Positions 29,401 through 41,400 of a stretch of DNA of 64,000 nucleotides are shown one piece after another. The notes below the pieces were generated by a model, which did not search any database, had not been told where the DNA came from, and saw only the letters and a program-made list of their open reading frames with translations. The stretch lies in contig NC_067285.1 in NCBI RefSeq assembly GCF_020740795.1, forward strand, positions 115,321,008-115,385,007, given 5' to 3'. The translations under genes were made by a program, and so were the position numbers. Position 1 is the stretch's first letter, and the number at the start of each line of letters is the position of its first letter. This DNA comes from Apus apus (taxonomy: Eukaryota; Chordata; Aves; Apodiformes; Apodidae).

Positions 29401-32400
29401 GCGGGGCCTCCTGCCATGGGTCCCTGCACACCATGGCCCTCATCTCTGCGCTGCTCCTCTGGGAATGAAAAGTTTTGTTTAGAAAATGGGAACTCAAATG
29501 AGTCTGACTCGGGAGGGAACATCCCCAGGAAGATATTTGCTGCACTTTACCTGGTTTCATCAGCGCTCTTCTGCCGGCAACTACTTGGTTTTAAATCTCA
29601 GAGAGCAGAGAGGGAACTTGAGGAGGGAAAATTTGCATTAATTTAGAGAAAAAATGCATTTGGCTCTGATGCTGGAGTGGGAAAGACATTGTGAACCTGC
29701 TGCTCCCCCTTGCCTTGGTGTTCCTCTCTCTTGGGCCAGGGGACCAGAAGGTGCAATCTGGTCCCTTCTCTGTGCCAGCAGCACTTTGATGTTCTCTCCT
29801 CAGTGACCAAGGAGCCTCCCCAGGAGGTCACCTGCCCACCCCAGCCACTCAGCTGCTCTGGGCTTTCACTGAGGTTCTAACTGTTCCCTCTGCTCCTGGT
29901 GACATGACACATCTACACAGCTATGAAATCCCTTCAGGGATGGGGACTCCCCCACTGCCCTGGGGCAACCTGGGCCAGGGCCTGACAACCCTTTCCAGTA
30001 AGAAATGATTCCCAAGATCCAGTCTAAACCTCCCTTGGGCATTTCCTCTTGTCCCATCGCTTGTCCCTTGGGAGCAGAGACCGACCCCTCCTCTCTCCAA
30101 CCTCCCTTCAGATAGTTGTTCCTTCAGCAGTTTTCCTCTCAAGCAGCTCCCACACATCCACAGTTGTTACCATGTCCCTCCTCCACGTTCTTTTTGGGGA
30201 GAAGTCCCCAACTCTGCCAACCCTTCCATGGCCTGCAGAGCTGTAGGCAGCCCCTGGCTCTTGAGGGACCATCCCCCCTGCAGCCCACGAGTGGCAGGAG
30301 CACTGAGTGTCCTGGGGACCTGCTGGTGCTGCTGGGCCAGTGAGACCCAGCCCTGCCCACCCTACCCAAGTGCATTTCTGCTCCCGGGGCTGGTGCTGCC
30401 CTGGCCGAGCCCTCGTGGTCCCCAGGGTCCTGCCCCTGGGGCAGGGGGCAGCTGAGGGCTCCGCTTTGCCTGCTTCCCAGCAGATTCCTGCTCCTCCCAG
30501 CAAACACTGAGGCTTCATTCTGGGAGCCAGAAACCATTTCATCTTTTATCTTTGCTTGCCAGAGGAGTGTGAATGATCTGCTTTTAGCTCCTCAGACCTC
30601 TTGATCTCATGCTGGTCCAGAAACATCTGGAACGGAGCCCATTTTCCCTCCGAGGGCTGGGCTCAGCGCTGGCCAGTCGCTGGGGCTGGAGAGAAAAGCC
30701 ACAACAAACAGCTTTGCCATCTTCACCCGACCTTCAGCAGGGGAGGAGCTCGTTGTGCAGGGCTGCAGGCAGAGGAAGGCAAACACCCTGCCGCTGTAAG
30801 CGAGCACTGGGGGGCTCAGGGCTGGCTCTGGACACCCTGTTCCTGCAGTGAAAATGAGCATGGAAGGAGCATTTAGGAAGTCCCCCCAGGGAGTCCTCTT
30901 GGGTGGAACATCATCTTAAATCTTCATAGAATCATAGAATCATTAATGTTGGAAGGGACCTTAAAGATCATCAAGTTCCAACCCCCTTGCCATGAGCAGG
31001 AAACCACTAGATCAGGTTGCACAAAACCTCATCCAACCAGTTCCTCATCACCCTTATGGTGAAGAGTTTCTTCCTAATATCTAACCTAAATCTCCCCTTT
31101 CTCAGTTTAAAACCATGACCCCTTGTCCTATCACTGTCTTCTCTGATGAAAAGCCCCTCCCCAGCTTTCCTGTAGGCCCTTCAACTTCAGAGCAAGGGGC
31201 ATGAAGCAACGGGCTGTTTTGCTGCTGTGGGGAGAGACCTCACATGCTGGTGCAGGCAGGAAATGTCCCGTGGGGCTGGTGACGGTGACATTGCAGGACC
31301 GTGCTGGTCACCTGCTCCACATCCTGCTGGGTCTCCTGCTCCGTGTCCTGCTCCATGTCCATGCCCGTGGCAGCACCCAGGTGCAGGTTTCATCCCCAGT
31401 GCTGCTGCCAAGACCCCGACTCCACCACCACTGGCCTCCCCAGCGTCTCCTCCTGCCAGTTCTTGTGTCCTCCTGGTGTGGCACTGGCTGGGATTCGGTG
31501 TCTCCCGCTTGGAGCGCAGGTCCCCCGGAGCCCCCAGGGAGCAGCTGTGTCGGATGCTGTTGACGGGAGCACTGGGCAACCCAGCAGTGTTCCTGCCCCA
31601 GGCCCTGCCCCACCAGCAGCCATTCCCAGGGCCAGCTCCCGCATCCCAGCAGCTCCTGTGAGGTTACTGAGCCATGAGGATGCCGCTGGCTGGGAGCTAC
31701 CATTGCCTGTGACCTCCTTACCCTGCCCCATTCTGCAGGCGGGGGACCTGGCGTGGGGACAAACCGCGGCCCAGGGGCCATCCCTGTGCTCTGCCTTGCA
31801 GGGTGACAGCCGGAGGCTGGAGGACGCCAGCACCTACCTGTCCCTGCCCTCCACCAGGAACCTGCCGGAGCCCAAGCTCCTCTCCGGCTCCTCCTTCCGC
31901 GTCAGCGGCGGCACAGCAGGACTGACCGTGTCAGCCCGGGACAGCTTCCAGATCTCCACGCTCGTCTGCTCCACCAAGCTGACCCAGAACGGTGGGTGCC
32001 AGCTCCCTGTGGGGGTGGCAGGGCCGTGCCCCCACCCCACCAGCCCCTTTCCACCCACCAGACTGGCAGCTGGACCTGGTGCCTGTTGCCCATGGGAAAG
32101 CGCAGGGGGAGCAGGGATGATCAGCAGGGAATTGCTGTTTGGACGTGGCCAGGGCCACCGAAGCTGGGGGGCAGTGCTGGGCCCTGGGGGCTCGGTGCAG
32201 AGCAGTGGGCTGGAGGGGATGGTGTAGCCTCCTCCCCAGGGTGCTGCTCCATGGGTGGGTGTTGCTGCAGGCCCTGTTTGCACGTCCCTGGGTCTGTAGC
32301 TCCGAGCTCTGCCTCAGAGGGTTGCCCATCTTTTCCCCTTGTTTACTAAGGTTGTCTTTCAGCAGGTGAGTTTTCCTGGGTGGGGGAATGAGTACAACCA

Positions 32401-35400
32401 ATAAGAGGCTGGAAGCATGTCCAGATGTGCTCCCACCTGGGGGTGCAAGTGGCACCAACCATGTCCCCTGGGATGGGACCCCTCCAGCCGGTGTCCCCAG
32501 GCAGCGAGGGTGGGATGGGGGTTGGGAAGGCTGGGAATGGCAGCAAGTGGAGCTGCTCTGACTGTCCCCTTCTCCCCGCAGTGAACCTGCTGGGGCTGCT
32601 GAAGTGGCGGGCCAAGCCCAGCCTGCTGGCTGGGAACCTCCAAAAGCTGATGAACGTGGATGGAGGGGAAGTCATCAAGGTACAGCTGGGACCTTCCCCT
32701 GCCCTGCTGGGATTTCCTTCCCTGCTCCAGCACTCATGTCTCCTGCCATGTCCCCAGTGGCTGCTCCAGGGTGTCAGAGGGATATGAAAGCTCCTGGGGG
32801 TGGTGGTTTCACTGGGGGTTTCCTGGCAGCTTGGATGGGTGTGCTGGGAATGACTGCTGGAGCCCGGGAAGCTGCCCTGGGCTGGAGCTGGACTGGGAGC
32901 ACTGGGAGCATCCTGCACAGCCTCAGAGCCTCTTTCCTAGGGAGAGACACTGCCCCTGCCCGCAGCGATTGTCCCACTGGCCCCGGGAGCCCCCCTGGAG
33001 CTCCCTGCTGGGGACCAGCCATGCCAGGGGTCATGACCTGGCAAAGGGCTGGATGCTTCAGGCTGAGAATAGGCACAGGAGCTGTGTCCCCAGGCAGGTC
33101 ACTCCTGTGCCCAGAGGTGGATCAGGGATGATGCTAGGGGTTAATGCTCAAGCCTTCACAGTCCTCTTCTCTCCCCCAGTTCCTCCAGGACACTCTGGAT
33201 GCCTTGTTCTCTATCATGATGGAGAATTCCAACACAGATGTCTACGACACACTGGTCTTTGATGCCCTGGTGAGCAGGACCTGCTGTCCCCTGCTGAGCC
33301 CACTGAAGGAGCAGGATGGGCTGGGGTGGGGCTCGCTGAGCTGACCAGACAAGCTGTGCAGTTCCTCCAGCTCCTGTGTGGTGCCACAGGTCAATAGATC
33401 CTGGCCAACCCAGCACAGGGCTGGGCCGTGGCTCTGTGGGGACACTGCCCCTCCAGGGGACACTTCCAGCAACATTCCAAGGGGTTTCTTCTACACCGAG
33501 AGAAGACTGACCCCAGTGATGGGCCTAGGGGAGGGTCGGGGTGCCTCTTGTGGGACCCCTGGGTCAGCGATGGTGTGAGCTCTGTGCAAACTGGCTGGGA
33601 AGATCTCTGCAGCCATGGGGGCTTGAGGCTCAATTTGGGCTTCCCACATCTTGGAGCTCTGCCTGCCCCTGCAGGCTGGTGGGTGTGCAGGGGGCTCTGG
33701 TGGCCTCAGCAGCTCCCATGAAATGTCAGTGATGCTCTGGCCATGGCTGTGGGCACCCATGCCTGCACCAATCCATGACACTGCTGTTTCCCCAGGTTTT
33801 CATCGTGGGGCTGGTGGCTGATAGGAAGTTCCAGCATTTCAACACCGTCCTGGAGGCCTACATCTGCCAGCACTTCAGTGCCACACTCGCCTACAAGTGG
33901 GTACAGGGTGGCCACCGCAGGGGGGATGGGGCAGCAGGCACAGGGAGGGACAGGGCGCAGTGCCCACCCCAAAGGCTGCTGGCCTGGGGCTGGGAAACCC
34001 ACTGAGCCCTGGCCACGTGTGTCCCTGTCCCCATCCTGCAGGAAGCTGATCTGTGTGCTGACGCAGTACGTGGAGCGGGCGGGCCGGGGGGAGCCCTGCG
34101 AGCCCCTCACCCGCACCTTCAAGGCCCTGGAGTTCATCTTCAAGTTCATCGTCCGCTCCCGGCACCTCTTTGCTCAGTGAGTCCCAGCGGCTGCTGCCCC
34201 GGCCGGGCTGCCAGGCCGGTGTGTGCCCAGGGGCCAGCAGCCCCGGGCCAGGGGCTGCGGGAGGGAGGGAGGGTCCCACGGGGGTCCCTGTGCCATGGGA
34301 GCGGTGTTGGTGCTGATCATTGCCCTGGGGATGTGGCGCTGGCACCTCGACCTGCCTGGTGAAGGTGTGTGCTATTGGGTGGGATGTGGCACCCGGGGGT
34401 GGCACCTGTGGCTCCTGGCACACTGCGGGTGTGTTGGCTGGTCCCTCAGCCAGGCTCTGCTCCACCACCACGCTCCCTCTCCCCCAGGTTTCCACAGTTC
34501 CCTGGTGCTCACCATCTGGTCGTTGCTGCCAGTGTGGTTGTGCTCTGGTGCTCTGGTGCAGGTGCTGTGGTGCAGTGGTGCTGTGGTGCGGGTGCTCTGG
34601 TGCTCTGGTGCTCTGGTGCTCTGGTGCGGGTCCTGTGGTGCTCTGGTGTGGGTGCTGTGGTGCTGTGGTGCGGGTGGTGGGCAGTGCCGTCCGTCTTGGG
34701 GTGGGAGAGCTCTGCATTGGCACGGGGGCAGCCTATGGTTTGCTGCCCATCAGGCTAATTGCTGTTAATTGTTCCTCCCGCATCCTGACCGAGAGCCTCG
34801 GTGCCGGGTGCTGCTGAGATGGGTGCAGCACTTCAGCCCCCGGGTTGCCCGTGACCCAGGCTGCCCAGGGCAGTGGTGGAGTCCCCATCCCTGGAGGGGT
34901 GTCATAGCCACATAGATGTGGTGCTGAGGGACATGGCTTAGTTGGTGGCTTTGGCAGCGCTGGGTGAATGGTTGGACCTGATGACCATAGAGGTGTTCTC
35001 CAACCAGAACAATTCTATGGGTCCATGATCCCTAGGTTCCCTCCCCGCCGTGCTGGTGCCCTTGCTCCATCCCCGTGAGCTCAGGCCCTGTCCCAGCTCC
35101 TCCTGCCACACGTCATGGTGCTGGGAAATGCCCGGCTCCTGGTGCACAGCCAGCCCAGCACCACAGCACAGGCTGGGGGACCTGCAGTGCACAAACTCTA
35201 AAGGGGTTGTAAGAATGAGAGAGAAACTTTATGCTTGTCTGTAGGGATAGGACAAGGTTTTTAAACTGAAGGAGGGTTGATGTAGATTGGACATGAGGAA
35301 AATGTTCTCTGCTGTGAGGCTGGTGAGACCCTGGCCCAGGTTGCCCAGAGAAGCTGTGGCTGCCCCATCCCTGGAAGTGTGGAAGGGCAGGTTGCATGGG

Positions 35401-38400
35401 GCTTGGAGCAGCCTGGGCTGGTAGCAGGTGCCCCTGCCCATGGCAGTGGGTGGCACTGGATGGTCCTTTGAGGGACCTGTCTGACCCAAACTCTTCTGTG
35501 ATCCTGTAAGAAGTGGTGTAAGGGGCTGGGAGCCTCCATGGCTCCTTGTTGCTGCTGAGGATAAGGTCAAAGTCCCCTTGGGTACCTCCAGAGTCCTCCC
35601 AGGACCTGTTTTTGTTTATTCCTGGCCTGGTCTGTGTGATGGCACAAACAGGGCTTGGCTGGGCAGGCGTGAGTGAGCCGAGTGTGCTGCTGGGCAATGT
35701 GGAAAACCAAAACCACGACCCATCAGTTACCAGAAAAAACAGGTTCCCTTCCTCTTTCATTCCATGAACCCAGCACCGAAAGCCACGGTGCCCCATGGGA
35801 GGGGTGGGAGGTGAGGGCTGCGTGGCAGGGGTGGGCACAGCCTGTGCCGGGACAGCCGCAGGGTTGTGGCTCGGGGGGGTGTCCAGGGACAGGGTCTGGC
35901 TCCCACCTCACATCCCAAGCACTGTTCTGGGGGGCCAGGAGATGTGTGGGTGTCCCCCTCAGGGCCCTGAGGACCGCTGTAGGGTTCCTGGCATCTCCCA
36001 GACTGTGGCTGGGTGCTCCAGCACATGGAGGGATCTACCTCCTTGTCACGTATGGAAATACAGAGCAAACCCCCAGCCCTAGAGAACTCCTGGCAGAGAA
36101 AATTAATTATCTGGAGCATTTGCAAACAGCCCCGTGAGTTAGTGTGAGTTGGAACAGAGACATCCCTGAAGACATTTAGTGTTTTTGTTCGTCTTTCTTT
36201 TATCTCAGAGATCTTAACAGTGCAATAACATGGATTCCTCAGATCTTCTAAATACTTTAAACGGTGCTACAATTTGTACACAGTCTGTAATTTGCAGAAA
36301 TTAGATTGCAATTATAATAAGTTCCTGCAGATTGCCCTATCAATTTGATTACGTGAGGCACCGCTGGAGCCAGCTGAGCAGCTCAAGCAGCTGGTGGGGG
36401 GATGTGAGGGTGATGGCTGGTCAGCAGCTCCGTGGGGAAGGGGCTTCCCGGTTCCCCAGGGGGTCTGGGGTCTGGTGGGCTGTGACACGGATGGATCCTG
36501 GTGCCAGCTGTGGGAGCTCAGTGCCCAAAATGTGTTTCCTGTGGGATGGTGTCCCCAGGAGCCACTATGCCACATCCCCCTTTGACACCTCATGCACCGC
36601 ACCAGGGCAGAGACCCGCAAAGCCCCCCCGCTCCCTTCCCCACCTCGGGGACCTCTCCTGTCCCCCACCCTGGCCATGCTGACCCCGACTTCCCTGGGAG
36701 CCCCGTGGGGGGAGCAGTGACACCGTGTCCCTCGCTGCTTCCTCCCCGCCAGTTCCTCCGGCCACTTCTGCTTTTCCGCTGCCACCGGGGGCGGTGCAGT
36801 GTCCCCAGACGTGCTCCGTGTCCCCAGACGTGCTCCGTGTCCCCAGACGTGCTCCGTGTCCCCGCGGCGCGGCCGGTCTCCACTCCCCCGCGCCGCACAC
36901 ACCGGCTGCTCCGGAGGTTGGGGAACCACAGCTGACAACACCTCTGACAGTGTCACAATAGCCTGTGGTGTTGGTGCAGGTCCTCTTTGAGACACAGAAC
37001 ACAGAATGGGGTGTTCAGCCTGGAGAAGAGAAGGCTCCAAGGAGACCTTAGAGCACCTTCCAGTGCCTGAAGGGGCTCCAGGAAAGCTGGGGAGGGGCTT
37101 TTCATCAGAGAAGGCAGTGATAGGACAAGGGGTGATGGTTTTAAACTGAGAGAGGGGAGATTTAGGTCAGATATTAGGAAGAAGCTCTTCACTCTCAGGG
37201 TGGTGAGGAACTGGGATGGGTTGCCCAAGGAGGCTGTTGATGCCCCATCCCTGGAGGTTTTTAAGGCCAGATTGGACGAGGTTTTGTGCAGCCTGGTCTA
37301 GTGGGAGAGTTCCCTGCTCACAGCAGGGGGGTGGGAACTTGATGATCTTTAAGGTCCCTTCCAACATTAATGATTCTGTGATTCTATGAGTTATGTAGGC
37401 AAAAGTTTTGAGGTGAGCTTGAGCACCCATGGCAGGTGGGGCAGGAAGATGAGTTAAAAAGAGGGACTGTGAAAAGTCCAGCAAGTGTCTAAAAGTGGTG
37501 ATCATTGCATGGAATTGTGGCTGCCAGAGTGAAAGCTGTATGGAGCTTCAGTTCCTTTGGCTTAGTTTAACACATCCGAGTGGCTTTAAACTTCCTGGCT
37601 TCTGGTGGAGTTTTAAGACAGGAACCATGGCTGTGGAATGGGATTGTGGGATGGGACTGTGGGATGAGGCTGTGGGATGGGACTGTGGGATGGGGCTGTG
37701 GGATGGGGCTGTGGGATGAGGCTGGGGGATGGGGCTGTGGGATGGGGCTGTGGGATGGGGCTGTGGGATGGGACTGTGGGATGGGACTGTGGGATGAGGC
37801 TGTGGGATGGGGCTGTGGGATGGGGCTGTGGGATGGGGCTGTGGGATGGGACTGTGGGATGGGGCTGTGGGATGGGGCTGTGGGATGGGGACTGTGGGAT
37901 GTGAGCTGCTGGGACCTCCCACTGCTCAGAGCTGGTAGCATGTGGGATGCCAGGAGGGACTTTTCCCTAGTCAGTCTGGGCTCTGGTTTTTCTTGGAAGT
38001 CTGTCAGGAGCCGGGAAGCAGCCACTGCCTTTGTCTGAGCACATCTGAGATGCCTCGGGCAGATCAACAGCTCGTTCTGCTGCCAGACCTGGGATGCTCC
38101 GGATGTTCCCTTGGGCTCATTTACCAGATAGGAAAGATGAATTTGAACAGTGAATTACCCAACTGAAATGTTATAAACAAAACAGCAAAGTTTTTACCAG
38201 AACTAGGCCCAACAAAAAATAGCTGGTAAGGAAGAGATGACAGATCCCGTTTGTTCTGCTGCCATGCCCACAATTAGAAACAAAACACAATTAAGACCCA
38301 AACTTGTTTGCTTGCTGTGGTTGGTGTGTAGGAGCTGGGCAGCCTGGAGGATGTGTCTGTCTCAGTCAGGGCTTGACTCCCCATCCCATTTCCACCAGGA

Positions 38401-41400
38401 GTTCCTGCCCTGACTTTATTCTTCTTACTCTGCGTTAAGTTCACGGCTTCCAAACATTCCCTCAGTTGTCACGTTTCAGGGCTGGAATTCCCACATATTT
38501 GGTCTGTCCTGTGGCTGGTCACACAGGTTCTGTGTGACTGGAGGTGCAGGAGGGTCCTGCTGGGTCCCCTTGAGAGGCTGGGAGGTCTGGGTGCTGTACA
38601 AGGGGCTATTTAAACAAAAGAGCATGTGAGGTGGTGCTGGTTTGTGTGCAAACGAGAGAGCAGAGGTAACTCTGCACAGCTGGATGCTGATTCTGGCTGT
38701 CCCTGGGGCTGGTGGCCCTGAGAGACAGTGGCCATGTGGGGCAGTACCTGTGCAGGGGTGGTGGTCATGCCAGTGCCCACTGCCAGCCCCAGCTATGTAA
38801 ATGGGTCCTGTAATTAACGGGGATGGTGGGCAGGTGTGGTGGCCATGGGCTGACTCTGGCTGTTTCAGGCTCTACGAGGGGAAGGAGACGGCTGAGTTCC
38901 AGTGCTCACTGCAGCGGTTCTTCCTCTCTCTGAACCATCTGATGAAGTCCCCACTGGAGGGGCCCACGCTGCTCGCCCAGGTATGGTGGGGCCAGTGATG
39001 GGGGGGGGGTCTCAGGGCTTAGTTCTGGTGTCGGGGGATGGATGGTGACCCAGCTGGGGGGCTGGCTGTCCCAGTGCTGGGCCAACCCTGTGCCAGAGTG
39101 ACACTAGCTGTGCTGTGCAAGGTTGACACTGGCTGTGCTGGGGTGACAGTGGCTGTCCCCATGCTAGGGTGACACCAGCTCTCCTGCATGCAGACCTCCC
39201 CACACACAGCAAGTCAAAAGGAGCTGCTACCCTGCACGGTGCCTCCCTCTTCCTGGGGACCCCCATTGTGCCCCCAGTATGAACCCCCCTGAGATCCCCA
39301 AGCACAGAGCCTTGCATGGCTCCGGTGCCCAGGGCTGTGGCACAGGTTAGGGTCACAGCTCAGTGCCACTGGGCAAACACTCTCTTGGCCGTGCTTGTGC
39401 TGAAGCTTGAAGGAGGGTCCAGGGAGGGCTCCTGGGTCCTCGAGCCCCGGTGCCGGGGTCGGAGCTGGTCGGGGAAGGCGACGGAGCCACGTGCACAGCA
39501 GAGTCAGTCGGTGGGAGGAGGCAGGAGCTGGGGCCGGGGCTGCCTTGGTGCGGTGCCAGGGGACCCGTGGGCTCCCGGCACGCAGCAGGAGGGGACCTCG
39601 TTGGCAGGCTGGGCTGCACAGTGGCCTGGGGCAGCTGGCAGCTCCTGTTCCTCTGTTGCTTTATTTCATGGCATCCTTAGACAATCCCTTACAAACTAAT
39701 CTAATTTTCCCAAAAAGTAGTTTGAGGACCAACAGGACAGCTGTCCTCATGGAGAAGAGGGGGCTGTCCCTCCTTGTCCCCTCTCCCATCTAGACACTGT
39801 CGCTATCCTGATTTCCATCACAACGCCGCTGCTCCAGAGCCTCCCTGTGCGCTGCAGCGTTCCCACTGCTCACCCCCCCTGCGCGTTCTGCACCGCTCAG
39901 CACCTTCTGCCGCGCTGCAGGAAATAGTTCTTGCAAACGCGCCCGGAGCAGAGAGGCCGCCAGGGCAGAGGAGACGGGCTGCCCGGAGCTGCCGTCCTGC
40001 CTGGCACCGGGAGCAGCCGTGGTGGCGGCCAGTAAAAGTCACCACGCACCCGTGGTGGGGCAGGGTCTGCTGTGGGGCAGGGATGGTGCAGCCAGATCTG
40101 CCGTGGGGCACAGACGGTGCAGCCGGGTGCCCTGGGCACGAGCTGAGCAGGATGCAGAGGATGGCCGGGAGCAGATAAGGCCACAAATGGGGTCCAGCTG
40201 TGCTGAGTGTCCAGCTGGGGTGTGGGGACATGCATGAGCTTTGTCCCAAGGCGGCTGTTCCCCAGCAGGGCGGGTGGCTGGGTGCAGGAGGCACCCAGGG
40301 CACAGCCAGCCACGGCTGCCCCGGCTCAGCAGGAGCTTTTTCAGCCCCATCACTGCTGCGGGTCCTGTGGTGCTCTCGAGGCTCAGCATCACTAAAAAGC
40401 AGCCTGGAAATGGGTATTTCTCACACACTGGGGCCCTGGGGGTACCCCTGATGTGGTAAGGGTGAAGGTTTAGCACTGGACCTGGTAGACTTACATTAAT
40501 GGTTGGACTCAGTGATTTGAAAGGTCTTTGCCAACCAAAACAATTCTGTGTCTATGATTCTGTACCTGCCAGGAGCCAGGGCTCCTACTGCAGCCACTCC
40601 CTGCTGCTTCCCTCTGGAGGAGAGGGAAGGGCTGCACCCCCAGCTGCTTCCCTGCGGAGCCCCTGGCTTTCCCTGCACCCCAAAGCTGGGTTGTGAGGTG
40701 GGGTTGGGGTGTGGGGTTAAGTGAACCCCTGGGGCTTGTGCTGGCTGCCGAGGTGCTGAGCTGTGGAGCCTCATGCTGCCAGCGCCGCCCCCAGCCCCAG
40801 GGCCCCCCCCCCCATGCCTGGAGATCCCCAGCACCAGCCTGTGGCAGTTACCACAACAGCCAGAGGCAGCTGCTGGAATAAATCCTTTCTGAGATGTGGA
40901 TACCGGTGTATAGGAAGTCTTGTAACGCTGGAAAAGTCCTTGAGGAATGGGAAAATTCCTCTATGAGCTCATTTTTCAGAAGGTGAACCCCATGACCTTG
41001 GTGACTGTGGAGCAGATGGGCTGACCACTGGCCCCAGCTCGGAGGCCACCAGTTCAGAGGGAGAGGGTGGCAGCGTAATTAGTGTTAATCAGTCCAGCTT
41101 TACTAAGCATGGAGTTTAATGAAAAGAAATAAAATTTGGCTGTTATTTTTTTGAAGTTACAAATGTGACTGGCCAAGATAACTGACATTAATAGGCGAGA
41201 CTAACAACTGTGTGACTTGATACAGCATTCTGATTTAAAATTAGCATTGTGTAACTTTATTAAAATAACTGCGTTTAATGTCCTTAATACATATCTTCTC
41301 GGTTCTAAAAAAAGTAATTACAGATGGAGAACAGTCCTGCTGGGATGGGCAATTCCCCTGGGTCCCGGGGGAACGGGCTCTGGGTTCAGACGTCTCTATG

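Larger units (their letters stand above)
34177..38868 (+). other. DOCK intron 22, repeat-rich 4.7 kb
   Basis: This is the longest intron so far and is filled with three CR1 fragments, a CTGGTG-type tandem repeat, a 19-bp triplicate, a 13-bp minisatellite and an AT-rich island (described separately). No exon was recognised within it, and the flanking exons join in phase 2 (codon CA|G). Confidence 0.8.

Noticed and set aside
37548-38067. Repetitive open frames on both strands ([12 protein letters not shown]-type and GLWDGAVGW-type)
   Set aside because: Produced by the 13-bp minisatellite, whose length is not a multiple of three, so every frame stays open.
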